From the NCBI GenBank assembly GCA_027307165.1, contig DAHUXM010000027.1:62001-126000 (forward strand): a DNA stretch of 64,000 nt, in the 5' to 3' direction. The notes beneath the pieces were generated by a model. It had not been told where the DNA came from. It saw nothing but the letters and a program-made list of their open reading frames with translations, and did no database searches. Each line of letters begins with the position of its first letter. The stretch's first letter is position 1. The stretch comes from Gemmatimonadota bacterium. Its GTDB lineage: Bacteria > Gemmatimonadota > Gemmatimonadetes > Gemmatimonadales > Gemmatimonadaceae. Positions 26,789-36,324 of this stretch are shown here, one piece after another. Made by a program: the position numbers and the translations under genes.

Positions 26789-27735
26789 CGCCACCAACGC
26801 GCGATGCCGTCAACACTCATTCGATAGTTGCCGGCCTCTTCATATCTGCGAAGCAGCGAAGGATCTCCAGTTCGGGTCAGGGTAACGTCTTCCATTGCTC
26901 GTAGTGCGTCCGAGGCAGCGTCAGCTTCCTCGCCTGCAGCGAGCCGCCCGCCGACCCAGCCCGCCCAGAACCACGTGCGCGAGAGCAGCTCGTCCAGATG
27001 CCACGCTACGTCGTCGTAGCCTCCAAAGTGGGTGAGATACAGACGACGTGGTTCGAGTGCGCGCAGAGTAGCGACGCTCTTCTGCCACTTTTCAGGGGAA
27101 AATTCCGGTGGTGGTGTCGGAGGCCTCAAGTGCCTCGTACCATCGAGACGAACACCGGCGACGTCACCCGTGAAGACGGAGCCGGTATCAGGATCGTGCA
27201 GCGCAAGGTGGTGATTCGCGTGTCCGGGAGTGTCGTATGCGCGGAGTGTACGCGCACCCGTGCGCAGATCGGCGTGATCCTCGAGAACGCTGAGACGTTC
27301 CGCTGGTATCGGAATCATCTCACCCCAGAGCGGTCCCATCAGATCGCCGTAGATTCGCGTCGCACTCGCCATCAGTTTGGCCGGATCTATCATGTGCGGT
27401 GCGCCGACCGGGTGTACGTACAGCCGTGCGCGTGGTAATTCGCGGAGCAGGGCTCCGGCGCCGCCGGCATGATCGAGATGTATGTGAGTCACGACGACTC
27501 GTTCGATGTCTGCGGGATCGAAGCCCGCTTGGCGTATGCCGGCAAGCAGCGTTCCGCCTGTACTGGCCGGCCCAGTCTCGATCAGCGTCAGTGCATCGCC
27601 GTCAGCGACCAGATACGATGCGATCACGCCGGGCGAACCGCGAAAATGATGGTCGAGCAGAAATACACCAGGCTCGACTTCGCTCGCCAGACGGTTGGAT
27701 GCTGGAGTATGATCAACGGAAGATGTCATTTGCAT
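26767..27735 (-). CDS. MBL-fold metallo-hydrolase
   Basis: I start at ATG 27735 (ATG 27729 is also possible), 25 bp after the ArsR stop. The 322-residue protein shows the metallo-beta-lactamase metal motif THIHLDHAGG, then LYVHPVGAPHM, AYDTPGHANHH and SVFTGDVAG, i.e. a complete binuclear site. The C-terminal about 90 residues are helical (WHLDELLSRTWFWAGWVGG). Substrate is not visible; many close relatives are uncharacterised hydrolases. Its place after an ArsR repressor with two C-terminal cysteines would suit a thiol or persulfide detoxification role, which is inference. Confidence 0.82.
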   Translation of the reverse strand: MQMTSSVDHTPASNRLASEVEPGVFLLDHHFRGSPGVIASYLVADGDALTLIETGPASTGGTLLAGIRQAGFDPADIERVVVTHIHLDHAGGAGALLRELPRARLYVHPVGAPHMIDPAKLMASATRIYGDLMGPLWGEMIPIPAERLSVLEDHADLRTGARTLRAYDTPGHANHHLALHDPDTGSVFTGDVAGVRLDGTRHLRPPTPPPEFSPEKWQKSVATLRALEPRRLYLTHFGGYDDVAWHLDELLSRTWFWAGWVGGRLAAGEEADAASDALRAMEDVTLTRTGDPSLLRRYEEAGNYRMSVDGIARWWRKRGEQS

Positions 27736-27760
27736 GCCTGCAGTATTATGGGGCCAAACG

Positions 27761-28090
27761 TCAGGATGCAAGCACCCGCCGGCGCGCGCGAGCATTGGAA
27801 TCGAGCTGACTGCACATGATGTCGCAGAGCGCGAAGACAGACTGATCTGCAAGCGCGTAGTAGGTGAACAGCCCATCCTTCCGTCGGGTAACGAAACCCT
27901 GCGCGTGCAGCAGCTGAAGGTGTTTCGAGACATTGGCCTGGCCAAGCCCCGTCTGACCAACCAGGTCGGTGACCGTCATTTCGTGCCGTCTCATGGACTG
28001 CAGAATCTGCAGGCGTGCCGGCTCAGCGAGTGCTCGAAAGCGCTGCGCCACGAGTGCAAGAACATCGGGTGTCAGTTTCGTTTTTGCCAT
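27761..28090 (-). CDS. ArsR-family transcriptional repressor
   Basis: ATG 28090 follows an AGGAAA site and gives 109 residues. The winged helix is clear: RFRALAEPARLQILQSM, the recognition region VGQTGLGQANVSKHLQLL and wing VTRRKDGLFTYYAL. The final helix carries two cysteines (FALCDIMCSQL), a possible thiol, persulfide or metal sensor site; no arsenic-type C-V-C motif is seen in the DNA-binding helix. It sits between the RND/DUF2892 genes and the MBL gene. It probably represses itself and the efflux operon through the shared elements at 28127 and 34220. Confidence 0.88.
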   Translation of the reverse strand: MAKTKLTPDVLALVAQRFRALAEPARLQILQSMRRHEMTVTDLVGQTGLGQANVSKHLQLLHAQGFVTRRKDGLFTYYALADQSVFALCDIMCSQLDSNARARRRVLAS

Positions 28091-28126
28091 GTCTATTTTT
28101 CCTGTGGCACTCGACAACGGTATCGT

Positions 28127-28137
28127 AATCTAGTTAT
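28127..28137. promoter_or_regulatory. candidate ArsR operator upstream of arsR
   Basis: AATCTAGTTAT at 28127-28137 matches AATATAGTTAT at 34220-34230 in 10 of 11 positions. It lies 37 bp upstream of the ArsR ATG within an unusually AT-rich stretch; read on the minus strand, two TTCGATA repeats lie next to it. Confidence 0.45.
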
Positions 28138-28192
28138 CGAATGCGTATCGAACAAAAGGGCACAGGCTGGACGGCGCCTCGCCAATGAGGCG

Positions 28193-28426
28193 TCATCTGC
28201 CTGCGGTACTCTGGTCCCGTTGACGTCTTGCGGGTGTGCATCCCGCCAGCCCTCCCCAGCCAAGCATCCGCTCCAGCGGACAGAATCCGGTGAAACTCGA
28301 CTGCAGCAGATTGACGCCTACAAAGGCAGTAAAGAGAAACCACGCTGGGTGCACCCAGTAGCCCAGTGCCAGTGATGCAATGATGAATGTCCCGGCGAAC
28401 CGCCCGATGATGTTGTCGTCACACAT
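28193..28426 (-). CDS. DUF2892 (YgaP-type) small membrane protein
   Basis: Encodes 77 residues from ATG 28426, overlapping the RND stop by 8 bp. It has two hydrophobic helices (IIGRFAGTFIIASLALGYW and WFLFTAFVGVNLLQSSFTGF) followed by CPLERMLGWGG, the N-x-x-Q-S-x-F-T-x-F-C-P pattern of DUF2892. These domains are frequent beside rhodaneses and sulfide/persulfide-responsive ArsR regulators. It has a polar tail ending QRDQSTAGR. Confidence 0.85.
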   Translation of the reverse strand: MCDDNIIGRFAGTFIIASLALGYWVHPAWFLFTAFVGVNLLQSSFTGFCPLERMLGWGGLAGCTPARRQRDQSTAGR

Positions 28427-31400
28427 TGTGGGACTCCTGATCTGAAGTGTTTGCCGCGGACGCAGGGTGCGCACGCAGCTTCGAGCCAACTCCGCTCGAT
28501 CGCGCGTCGCGACTGCGCAATTCCCAGTAAAGGATTGGAACAACGATCATCGTCAGCAAAGTGGCCACTACCGCACCACTCATTAGCGCCACTGCCAGAC
28601 CCTGGAAGATCGGATCGAGCACCATCACCAGGCCGCCAATCACAACCGCTGCTGCCGTCAGTGCAATCGGTCGGAATCGCACGGCGCCAGCTTCGATGAC
28701 CGCCTCGCCGAGTGGCCGCCCGCGCGCTTCCGCGAGTTGTATGAAGTCCACCAGCAGGATGGAGTTGCGCACGATTATCCCGGCAAGCGCGATCATACCG
28801 ATCATGGAGGTTGCAGTGAAGAACGCGCCGGTGATCGCGTGGCCCGGCAGGATGCCGATGAGCGTGAGCGGAATGGGCGTCATTATGACGAGCGGTACGG
28901 TAAAGGACTGAAACCATCCAACCACGAGCACGTAGATCAGCACCAGAACCACCGCGAACGCGAGGCCCAGATCGCGGAATACCTCGATCGTCACCTGCCA
29001 CTCGCCGTCCCATTTGATCGCTGTCTCCGTGAGCCGCTCCGGTTGGACGGCGTTGTAGCGCGGGATGCGCGCGCCGTTCACGCGAATTGCATCCAGCTTC
29101 CTGTTCATCGTGAGAATTGCATATACTGGTGATTCGATCTGCCCAGCCACGTCACCCGTGACGTAGATTGCCGGCCGCAGATCCTTGCGCACGCGACTGC
29201 TCTCGATGGTCCCACCGATCACGCTCACGAAGCGCGCGAGTGGCTGTGGGCCACTAGCCGTAGCAATCGGGAGCGCAAGTAGTGCATCGACCGACGACCT
29301 CTGTTCGAGTGGCAGCCGTGGCACGATTGCGACGCCCTCGCGTGCGGTAGCCGAACTCGTGATGCCAGCTGGCGCACCCGAAAGGGCGAGGTAGAGTGTC
29401 CGCGTTATCTGCTCGACACTGGCGCCCGCTTCTGCAGCGCGCGCGCGGTCGACCCGAAATCTGCGTTGCTGTTCGGGTGCTTCGACGGTCCAGTCGACGT
29501 CCACCACGCCCGGTGTGGTTTCAAAGATTCTCTTCACCTGCTGCGCGGCCAGCAGTCGCGTCGAGTCGTCCGCGGCATACACCTCGGCCACCAGCGTCGA
29601 AAGCACCGGCGGGCCCGGCGGGATCTCCGCGATCTTTGCCGATGCTCCATATCGGACGGCAATTGAATCAATCGCCGGCCGCACCGCGACGGCGATGGCG
29701 TGGCTCTGGCGCGAACGCTCACCCTTGGACAGGAGATTCACCTGAACGTCGCCCACGTTTGCGCCGGACCGCATGAAGTAGTGTCGCACGAGTCCATTGA
29801 AGTTGAACGGTGCGGCGGTACCGGAATACACTTCCGTACTCCTGACTTCAGGCACCCGGCTCAGATATCCGGCAATCTCCTGGCCCAGCGCGTTGGTCGT
29901 TTCGAGCGTCGATCCCTCAGGCAGGTCGAGCACCACCTGGAACTCGTTCTTGTTATCGAACGGGAGCATCTTGACCTTGACTGCCTGGATGAAGATCAGC
30001 CCGACAGATAGCAGGAGCAGTGCAACTACGCCTGCATAGAAACCGAACCGCACGCCGCGGCGCTCCATCAGTGGCGTCATGACACGCGAGTAGAATCGCG
30101 CGAAACGCGAGCGTTCTTGCATCTCGTGCGCACTGTCAATCGGCAACGTGGACGCCGGCACGGTGCGCACGTGCCCTTTCAGCAGTCGATATGCAAGGTA
30201 CGGCGTCACGACGAACGCAACGGCAAGAGATGCCAGCATGGCGAACGATGCGCCGATCGGAATGGGACGCATGTATGGGCCCATCATCCCGGAGACGAAT
30301 GCCATCGGCAGGATTGCAGCAATTACCGTGAAGGTCGCCAGGATCGTGGGATTCCCCACTTCATCCACCGCGTCGATCGCTGCAACGTCCGGCGGTCGAT
30401 CGCCGATCTTGATGTGTCGGTAGATGTTCTCGACGACGACTATGGCATCGTCGACGAGAATGCCGATGGAGAAGATCAGCGCGAAGAGCGTGATCCGGTT
30501 GAGCGCGTAGCCAAGCGCGTAGTACGCGAACAGTGTCAGCGCGAGCGTGACCGGCACGGCGACCAGTACTACTGCAGCCTCCCGCCAACCCAGAAACAGC
30601 CAGATGAGAACCGTGACGGATACGGTTGCGATCAACAGGTGAAGAATCAACTCCCTGGCCTTGTCACCCGCTGTCTCTCCGTAGTCACGTGTCACGGCAA
30701 GATGCACATCGGCCGGAAGCAGGCGTCCCGTGGCCGCGTGAACGCGTTGCATGACTGCGCGCGTCACTTCCGTCGCGTTGGCACCATGTCGTTTCGCGAC
30801 TGCTATGGTGACAGCCGTCTCGGGTGCTCCGTGCGATGCTGTATGCGACACGTAGGTCGTCGGCTCGCCGTAACCCTGCGAGACGTCGGCAACGTTGCTC
30901 AGGTACACGGGCGCGCCCGCGTGCATGCCAACCACCACGCTCGCCACTTCCGAGGACGACGTGAGCGGAGCTCCGATGATTACGCGGTATACCTGATTCG
31001 TAGCGGTAAACTCCCCCGCCTGAAGTTGCGCGTTTGCTCCGGTCAGTGCGGATGCAACCTCGCCAGGCGTCACACCGCTCGCGACGAGTCGTGCTGGATC
31101 GAGCGTGACGCGGATCTGTCTGGGTTGGCCTCCCACAACGAACGTCTGCGCGACGTCGGGAACAGTGCGGATCTCATCTTCGAGATGGCCAGCGATTTGC
31201 CGCAACATGTTCGCGTCATAACTGGACGAGTGAAGGGTGAGCGTCAGCACCGGCACGTCATCGATGGAGTGGGCTTTTACAACTGGCGGATTCGCCCCAG
31301 ACGGCTGTTCATCCATCGCACCAGCGAGCTTCGCCTGCACCCTCGTCACACTTCGTTCCTGATCTTCGCCGACCTTGAAGCGTACGGTTACCATGGCGTA

Positions 31401-31670
31401 ACCATCGCCCGAGAGCGAGTACACATGGTCGACGCCTGGTATCTCCAGCATGCGCTGCTCGATCGGACGCGCCAGCAGGTTGTCGGCCTCGCGCGGCGAT
31501 GCGCCAGGCAAGGTCGAGATCACATCGATCATCGGCACGGAAATCTGCGGCTCCTCCTCGCGCGGTGTTGCAAGGATGCCAAGCGCGCCGAGGGCAAGCG
31601 ACGCCAACGCGAGCAGAGGCGTCAGCTTCGATCGAATGAAAGCCCGGGCGATACGTCCTGCAATGCCCAT
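28419..31670 (-). CDS. RND-family efflux pump inner-membrane transporter
   Basis: Encodes 1083 residues, the usual size for RND pumps. The N-terminus (IARAFIRSKLTPLLALASLALG) leads to a large periplasmic loop; the TM4 proton-relay pair Asp-Asp is in ILVDDAIVVVENIYRH. The second half repeats the fold (LALAGIIVRNSILLVDFI). No heavy-metal-specific motif is evident, so it is a hydrophobe/multidrug-like (HAE-type) pump of unknown substrate. It is encoded 3 bp after the adaptor gene and overlaps DUF2892. Confidence 0.92.
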   Translation of the reverse strand: MGIAGRIARAFIRSKLTPLLALASLALGALGILATPREEEPQISVPMIDVISTLPGASPREADNLLARPIEQRMLEIPGVDHVYSLSGDGYAMVTVRFKVGEDQERSVTRVQAKLAGAMDEQPSGANPPVVKAHSIDDVPVLTLTLHSSSYDANMLRQIAGHLEDEIRTVPDVAQTFVVGGQPRQIRVTLDPARLVASGVTPGEVASALTGANAQLQAGEFTATNQVYRVIIGAPLTSSSEVASVVVGMHAGAPVYLSNVADVSQGYGEPTTYVSHTASHGAPETAVTIAVAKRHGANATEVTRAVMQRVHAATGRLLPADVHLAVTRDYGETAGDKARELILHLLIATVSVTVLIWLFLGWREAAVVLVAVPVTLALTLFAYYALGYALNRITLFALIFSIGILVDDAIVVVENIYRHIKIGDRPPDVAAIDAVDEVGNPTILATFTVIAAILPMAFVSGMMGPYMRPIPIGASFAMLASLAVAFVVTPYLAYRLLKGHVRTVPASTLPIDSAHEMQERSRFARFYSRVMTPLMERRGVRFGFYAGVVALLLLSVGLIFIQAVKVKMLPFDNKNEFQVVLDLPEGSTLETTNALGQEIAGYLSRVPEVRSTEVYSGTAAPFNFNGLVRHYFMRSGANVGDVQVNLLSKGERSRQSHAIAVAVRPAIDSIAVRYGASAKIAEIPPGPPVLSTLVAEVYAADDSTRLLAAQQVKRIFETTPGVVDVDWTVEAPEQQRRFRVDRARAAEAGASVEQITRTLYLALSGAPAGITSSATAREGVAIVPRLPLEQRSSVDALLALPIATASGPQPLARFVSVIGGTIESSRVRKDLRPAIYVTGDVAGQIESPVYAILTMNRKLDAIRVNGARIPRYNAVQPERLTETAIKWDGEWQVTIEVFRDLGLAFAVVLVLIYVLVVGWFQSFTVPLVIMTPIPLTLIGILPGHAITGAFFTATSMIGMIALAGIIVRNSILLVDFIQLAEARGRPLGEAVIEAGAVRFRPIALTAAAVVIGGLVMVLDPIFQGLAVALMSGAVVATLLTMIVVPILYWELRSRDARSSGVGSKLRAHPASAANTSDQESHNV

Positions 31671-31673
31671 GAC

Positions 31674-32717
31674 TCAGCGTCTCCCGGCGGGAGCCAGCGC
31701 AACCGCCGGCGGGATGACGATCACATCGCCAGCGCGCAAGCCGGAAATGACCTCTACGCCGCCCCCCGTCGTGTGTCCCAGTTGCACCCAGCGCTTCTCA
31801 TCACCCTCGGGTGTTCGAAGCGTTACACCGGTGAGGTCGCCCGAGCGCGAGACTGCGCTGACCGGTACTACGAGCGCACTCCGTGTATTCTGCGGCACCG
31901 ACAGAGTCGCGACGCTTCCTGACAAACGTGCGCCGCGCCCGTTCGGGACGAGCGCGTTGATGGTGTACAGATTACCACTCGCCGATGGTACGACCCCTTC
32001 CACGCGCGCAGTGACCTGCGCACCTTCGACGGTCGCTCGCAGCAACTGCCCACGCCGAACCAGTTGTGCAATATCCGGCGTTACGGTCGCGCTGAGCCGA
32101 AGCTGGCTCGCGTCCTGCACGGTCACGAGCGGTGCACCGGGTGTTGCGAACGCACCAGGATCCACGAATCGATGCGTCACGATGCCGGCGAAAGGCGCTC
32201 GCACGTCCGCGTAGGCGCTCATGGCGCCGAGTTCGGCGGCGGATGCCCGCGCAACGTGCACGCCGGCGTTGGCGCGCGCGAGCCCGGTCTCGACGGCATC
32301 CAGCTGTGAGCGAGTCGCGGCGCTGTCCGCGTACAGTGCGCGAATGCGCGCAGCCTGTGTTGCGGCGTCGCTCTGGATCGCCTCGGCATCTGCAATCGAC
32401 GCTGCGATCTGCGTCTGCCTTGCTGCAAGCTCGCGCGCATCGATCCGTACGAGCCGCTGACCAGCAGTCACGGCGCCACCTTCTCTCACGAGTACCGAAA
32501 CGACGTTGCCCATGAGCTTGGTGCTCAGCGTTGCCTGTCGCAGCGGCTGCGCAACGCCATCGGCGTCGAACACAGCCTGCACCGTTGTGTCCTTGAGCGT
32601 GTACGGAGTGCCCGCTAGCCGCACAGGCGCGTGGCTGGCCGTTTCCGTTCCGGACGGCGAACAGGCTGCAAGTGCGAGAACTCCCACAGTGCTTGCATCG
32701 AACAATCGGATACGCAT
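31674..32717 (-). CDS. RND efflux periplasmic adaptor lipoprotein
   Basis: ATG 32717 (AGGA upstream) begins a lipoprotein signal (VLALAACSPSG). The 347-residue protein has the membrane-fusion layout: a lipoyl half-motif (LMGNVVSVLVREGGAVTAGQ), a coiled-coil hairpin (about residues 95-165, rich in Ala and Gln), the second half-motif (YADVRAPFAGIVTHRFVDPG), beta-barrel and membrane-proximal domains. It joins the inner-membrane pump to the TolC-like channel encoded upstream. Confidence 0.9.
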   Translation of the reverse strand: MRIRLFDASTVGVLALAACSPSGTETASHAPVRLAGTPYTLKDTTVQAVFDADGVAQPLRQATLSTKLMGNVVSVLVREGGAVTAGQRLVRIDARELAARQTQIAASIADAEAIQSDAATQAARIRALYADSAATRSQLDAVETGLARANAGVHVARASAAELGAMSAYADVRAPFAGIVTHRFVDPGAFATPGAPLVTVQDASQLRLSATVTPDIAQLVRRGQLLRATVEGAQVTARVEGVVPSASGNLYTINALVPNGRGARLSGSVATLSVPQNTRSALVVPVSAVSRSGDLTGVTLRTPEGDEKRWVQLGHTTGGGVEVISGLRAGDVIVIPPAVALAPAGRR

Positions 32718-32748
32718 GATCGGGTATTCCTGGAGTGAGCCGAAAGGA

Positions 32749-34182
32749 TCAGGGCTGGCGCTGCGCGCGGGGATTCGAAACTGGTGCGCTTCCGTCAGTT
32801 GGCGCCGCAGCGGCTGCCGCGTCGTCGTTGTCGAGCGCGGTGAGAGATGCCGGGTCGGCGCCGAGTGCACGACGTCGCTCCGCATCCGCAATGATCGCAC
32901 GATACCTGGCCTCGGAGAGAGCGAGAGCACTGTTCATCTCCACTGACTGTGCGTCGAGCAGATCTACAATGCTTGCCAGGCCACCTTCGTATTTGCGCGA
33001 CACTATCCGGTGAGCTTCGGCGCTCTGCACTACGGATTGCTCGGCGATACGAAGCCTGGTAAGCGCTACGGAGAGAGAGGTGCGTGTCTGCGCCACTTCC
33101 AGCGACGCCTGGGCCTGGACAGCATCCGCCTGCGCCTGCGCCGCGGACGCATTTCCGGCTGTCGCGCGGATGTCGGACAATTCGGCCGCGCTGCCAAACG
33201 GGTTCACTGATGCCATGATTCCGACTGTCCAGTTCCGCTGACCACTGTAGGGTCGGTTGGGAGCGTTCCAGTCGTACCGGGCGAACGAGTTGACGTGTGG
33301 TAGATATGTTGCGCGTGCACGAAGCGCGTCGGCGCGCGCGCTGGCCGATCGCAGCTGCGCGCTGCGTACATCCTCGCGTGGTGCCATCGTTGCGGCAGTG
33401 TCACCCTCGACCACGGCGCGAATGCGATCCGCCGATGGGAGCGAGGATGGCGCCTCCGATGTATTCATAAGTTCGGCCGGTGGCATGCCGAGGATCATGG
33501 CGAGCTCGCGTCGCGCAGTGTCGACGTTACCATCCGCCTCGGCGAGCTGCGCTTCGATGTCGGCTACCCGTACGGATGCAAGCAGTGCATCCGACCGTGT
33601 AACCATGCCCTGTCGCACCATCGCTTCCGTCTGGGTCAGGTGCGCGTGGGCGGCGCGAGTTGCTGTGCGAAGAGTTGCGGCACGCTCCGATGCGAGCACG
33701 GCGCCATAATACGCGCGCACGACGTCCACTCGAGTCGAGAGTCTGGTCCACGCTGCACTCGCGTGGCTGGCGTCGGCCCCGTGGCGGGCGGCGATACGGG
33801 CCGCCCACGCATCGGCGTTGAAAATGGGCTGTTCCAGCACAACGCTGCCCTGGTAATTGTCCATTGCGGCAGGAAAATTCAATCGTGCGGGATCGAAATC
33901 AGCCTGTGTGGCGATGCCCTGCCGCAGTCTGTCTCCGAAGACACCGATGGGATCGGTGGTTCTCGTGTATCCGGCCTCGAGCCGGACGTTCGGGAGGACG
34001 CCCTGGAGGGGAGCGATTGCCCGAGCGTCCTGTGCTGACGCTGTGGCGGCCGCGGCGCGGTTGGCATACGCCGACCGATCTGCCTGTCGAAGAGCTTGAG
34101 AGAGCGTGATCTGGGCGCCAGCTGGCTGAGCGACCATCCCGCCAAGTACGACTGCAAGGACCCCGACTGTGGATTTGCGCAT
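32749..34182 (-). CDS. TolC-like outer-membrane efflux channel
   Basis: ATG 34182 begins a signal peptide (MRKSTVGVLAVVLGGMVAQPAGAQ); the open frame extends 63 bp further into the AT-rich promoter. The 477-residue protein contains two outer-membrane-efflux repeats of long amphipathic helices with the typical GYTRTTDPIGVFGDRLRQ and KYEGGLASIVDLLDAQ motifs. It is the first gene of the efflux operon. A dimeric operator-like sequence lies 18 bp upstream of the start. Confidence 0.9.
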   Translation of the reverse strand: MRKSTVGVLAVVLGGMVAQPAGAQITLSQALRQADRSAYANRAAAATASAQDARAIAPLQGVLPNVRLEAGYTRTTDPIGVFGDRLRQGIATQADFDPARLNFPAAMDNYQGSVVLEQPIFNADAWAARIAARHGADASHASAAWTRLSTRVDVVRAYYGAVLASERAATLRTATRAAHAHLTQTEAMVRQGMVTRSDALLASVRVADIEAQLAEADGNVDTARRELAMILGMPPAELMNTSEAPSSLPSADRIRAVVEGDTAATMAPREDVRSAQLRSASARADALRARATYLPHVNSFARYDWNAPNRPYSGQRNWTVGIMASVNPFGSAAELSDIRATAGNASAAQAQADAVQAQASLEVAQTRTSLSVALTRLRIAEQSVVQSAEAHRIVSRKYEGGLASIVDLLDAQSVEMNSALALSEARYRAIIADAERRRALGADPASLTALDNDDAAAAAAPTDGSAPVSNPRAQRQP

Positions 34183-34199
34183 GGGCGTTAGCGGCTGTG

Positions 34200-34230
34200 T
34201 AACTACAATACCATATGGCAATATAGTTAT
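34200..34230. promoter_or_regulatory. symmetric operator in the efflux-operon promoter
   Basis: TAACTA (34200-34205), CAATA, CCATATGG (34211-34218), CAATA, TAGTTA (34224-34229): outer arms and centre are palindromic with equal 5-bp gaps. It contains AATATAGTTAT (34220-34230), nearly identical to the element before arsR. On the minus strand TTGTGT and TATATT, 16 bp apart, could be the -35 and -10 boxes, so a repressor here would block RNA polymerase. Confidence 0.5.
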
Positions 34231-34334
34231 ATAGATCTGCAACACAAGTCAACTATCATTCCTGCGGGTGCGGCTCTGGTGCTAGTCTATCGAGTACATC
34301 TCGTGCTGCGCCGTGGGGGGAAATCAGCCGCAGA

Positions 34335-34901
34335 TCAGCGATGGCCAAGCGAATAGACGTACGCTGCAACGGCGCACACCTGGGCGGCGCTCAGCGTGGC
34401 GCCACCCATGGGGGGCATGGGCGCAGCGTGCTGCTTGGGCCTGGGGACTCCCGTGCGCACCAGTCCGGCGATGGCCGCATATGACCCATCGATATTGAGC
34501 CACTGCGCATCTGTAAGGTCGGGGGCCAGTGGGGTGCCCTTGGCGTTCGTGCCGTGGCACGCAAAGCAATTCCCTGCTCCGCTGAACACGGTGCGACCGC
34601 GGCTGACCAGCGCCTGATCCACTGGAGGGCACTCGACGGTCGCCGCTGCCTGGGCCGCTGCCTGCGCCGCCGCGGGCCTCGGTGCGGCGCTCGTGTCGGC
34701 GTGGGGCCGCCCCATCATCGACATGGAGCCCATTCGACTGCCCATGGCGCCGCCGCCCATCGCGCTACGGGGCATGGCGCCCCCGTCTGAGCTGGGTGTC
34801 GTATCCGCTGCGATCGCCGACGTGGATGCTCCGCCGGTGTCTCGCGAGGGAGGTGAGCAACCGATGATGAACGTGGCCACTACAAGGGTCAGACACTTCA
34901 T
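34335..34901 (-). CDS. cytochrome c lipoprotein with Met-rich linker
   Basis: ATG 34901 begins MKCLTLVVATFIIGCSPPS, a lipoprotein signal with Cys15. Residues about 40-65 form a Met/Gly-rich linker (AMGGGAMGSRMGSMSMMG), followed by an Ala-rich stretch and one cytochrome c domain with heme motif CFACH and a late PMPPMGG that probably supplies the axial Met. It may carry electrons in the periplasm; the Met-rich linker could bind copper. It is transcribed alone, 178 bp downstream of ackA. Confidence 0.82.
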   Translation of the reverse strand: MKCLTLVVATFIIGCSPPSRDTGGASTSAIAADTTPSSDGGAMPRSAMGGGAMGSRMGSMSMMGRPHADTSAAPRPAAAQAAAQAAATVECPPVDQALVSRGRTVFSGAGNCFACHGTNAKGTPLAPDLTDAQWLNIDGSYAAIAGLVRTGVPRPKQHAAPMPPMGGATLSAAQVCAVAAYVYSLGHR

Positions 34902-35079
34902 GCGACGCTCCCGCACCGACACGAACGATTGACGTCGCTGACGAACCGCTTCGTGTCGATAATCTGACGTTATGGTGGCCGTCCCGCTGTGTCAAGCTGC
35001 GCCCCCCGGAATCTGACGGCCGTTAAGATGGCTCACTCACGCGCGTCGGCACCACGAACGGCGCTGGAAGAGAGTCGTA

Positions 35080-36324
35080 CTATGCGGGTGGTGCTTGGCC
35101 GCTCACGATTCGCCACGTATCACGTGCGATGAGCAGCTCTTCGTCGGTTGGTATCGTCCAGAGCTCGACGCGTCCGCCATCCCGGTCGAATCTGCCTTCG
35201 GCGCCACCCGTGAGAGTGGCATTGCGTCCGGCATCCGTCTGGATTCCGAGCCAGTCCATGCCTGCGCATATGCGCTCGCGGACCGCGGGCGAGTTCTCAC
35301 CGATTCCGCCGGCGAACACTATCGCATCCGCACCGTTCATGGCGGCGAGATATGCGCCGATGTACTTGCGCACGCGATAACAGAAAACGTCGATTGCCAG
35401 CCGGGCTCGGCGGTCGCCATTTTCGGCGTCCTCCGCCAGAAGCTCGCGCATGTCGGCGGTGAGACCCGAAAGGCCGAGCAGGCCGGACTGCTTGTTGAGC
35501 ATCACGTCCATTTCACGGCTGGTGAGCCCTTCCTTGGCGCCCACGTAATCGATGATTGCCGGATCGATGTCTCCCGAGCGCGTTCCCATCACCAGCCCTT
35601 CGAGCGGCGTGAAGCCCATCGACGTGTCGACCGAATGTCCATGCACGATCGCGCACGCAGACGCCCCGTTTCCAAGGTGCAGGGTGATGATGCGGGTCTG
35701 CTCGGGGGTCTTTCCTGTGAGTTGCCTATAGCGATACGCAACGTATCTGTGCGACGTCCCGTGAAACCCATAACGTCTCACCTTGTATCGCCTGTAGAGC
35801 TGATACGGTATGGCGTACAGATGTGCAGTCTCCGATATGGTCTGGTGAAATGCGGTATCGAATACTGCAACCTGCGGCACCTTCTCGCCGAGCACTTCGC
35901 GCGCGGCCGCGATGCCCGTGAGATTGTGCGGATTGTGCAATGGAGCGATATCGATGAGTTGCTCGAGGTTGCTTCGGACGGCTGCATCGATGAGAGTGGA
36001 TCGCGTGAATCTCTCACCGCCATGCACGACACGGTGGCCAACAGCCTCGATGTCGGATGCAGCGGAGATCTCGACACCCGAAGCAGGATCCGCCATCCAT
36101 TTGATGACGCGCTCGACTGCGTCCGCATGACTGCGGATCTGCGCCGTCGTGCGCGATGCTGCCGCAGTGCCTGCACCGAGTGTGAGGATTGCCTCGCCGC
36201 CGATACGCTCGATCTGACCGCTGGCAAGTCGACGGTCCCTGTTGCCTTCGATCGCGCTCTGGTCGGTATCTATGAGCTGAAACTTGAGCGACGAAGATCC
36301 GACGTTCAATACAAGGATCTTCAT
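35080..36324 (-). CDS. ackA: acetate kinase
   Basis: ATG 36324 overlaps the phosphoketolase stop (ATGA). The 414-residue protein shows [48 protein letters not shown]-like [30 protein letters not shown] and [10 protein letters not shown], all classical acetokinase motifs. It converts acetyl phosphate and ADP to acetate and ATP. Coupling to phosphoketolase gives an oxygen-independent ATP route from sugar phosphates. It has the usual length and no missing catalytic residue that I can see. Confidence 0.97.
   Translation of the reverse strand: MKILVLNVGSSSLKFQLIDTDQSAIEGNRDRRLASGQIERIGGEAILTLGAGTAAASRTTAQIRSHADAVERVIKWMADPASGVEISAASDIEAVGHRVVHGGERFTRSTLIDAAVRSNLEQLIDIAPLHNPHNLTGIAAAREVLGEKVPQVAVFDTAFHQTISETAHLYAIPYQLYRRYKVRRYGFHGTSHRYVAYRYRQLTGKTPEQTRIITLHLGNGASACAIVHGHSVDTSMGFTPLEGLVMGTRSGDIDPAIIDYVGAKEGLTSREMDVMLNKQSGLLGLSGLTADMRELLAEDAENGDRRARLAIDVFCYRVRKYIGAYLAAMNGADAIVFAGGIGENSPAVRERICAGMDWLGIQTDAGRNATLTGGAEGRFDRDGGRVELWTIPTDEELLIARDTWRIVSGQAPPA

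Noticed and set aside
30117-31922. Long plus-strand open frame (601 codons) opposite the RND pump
   Set aside because: Composition is Arg/His-rich as expected for an antisense shadow in high-GC DNA; the minus strand encodes a complete RND transporter.
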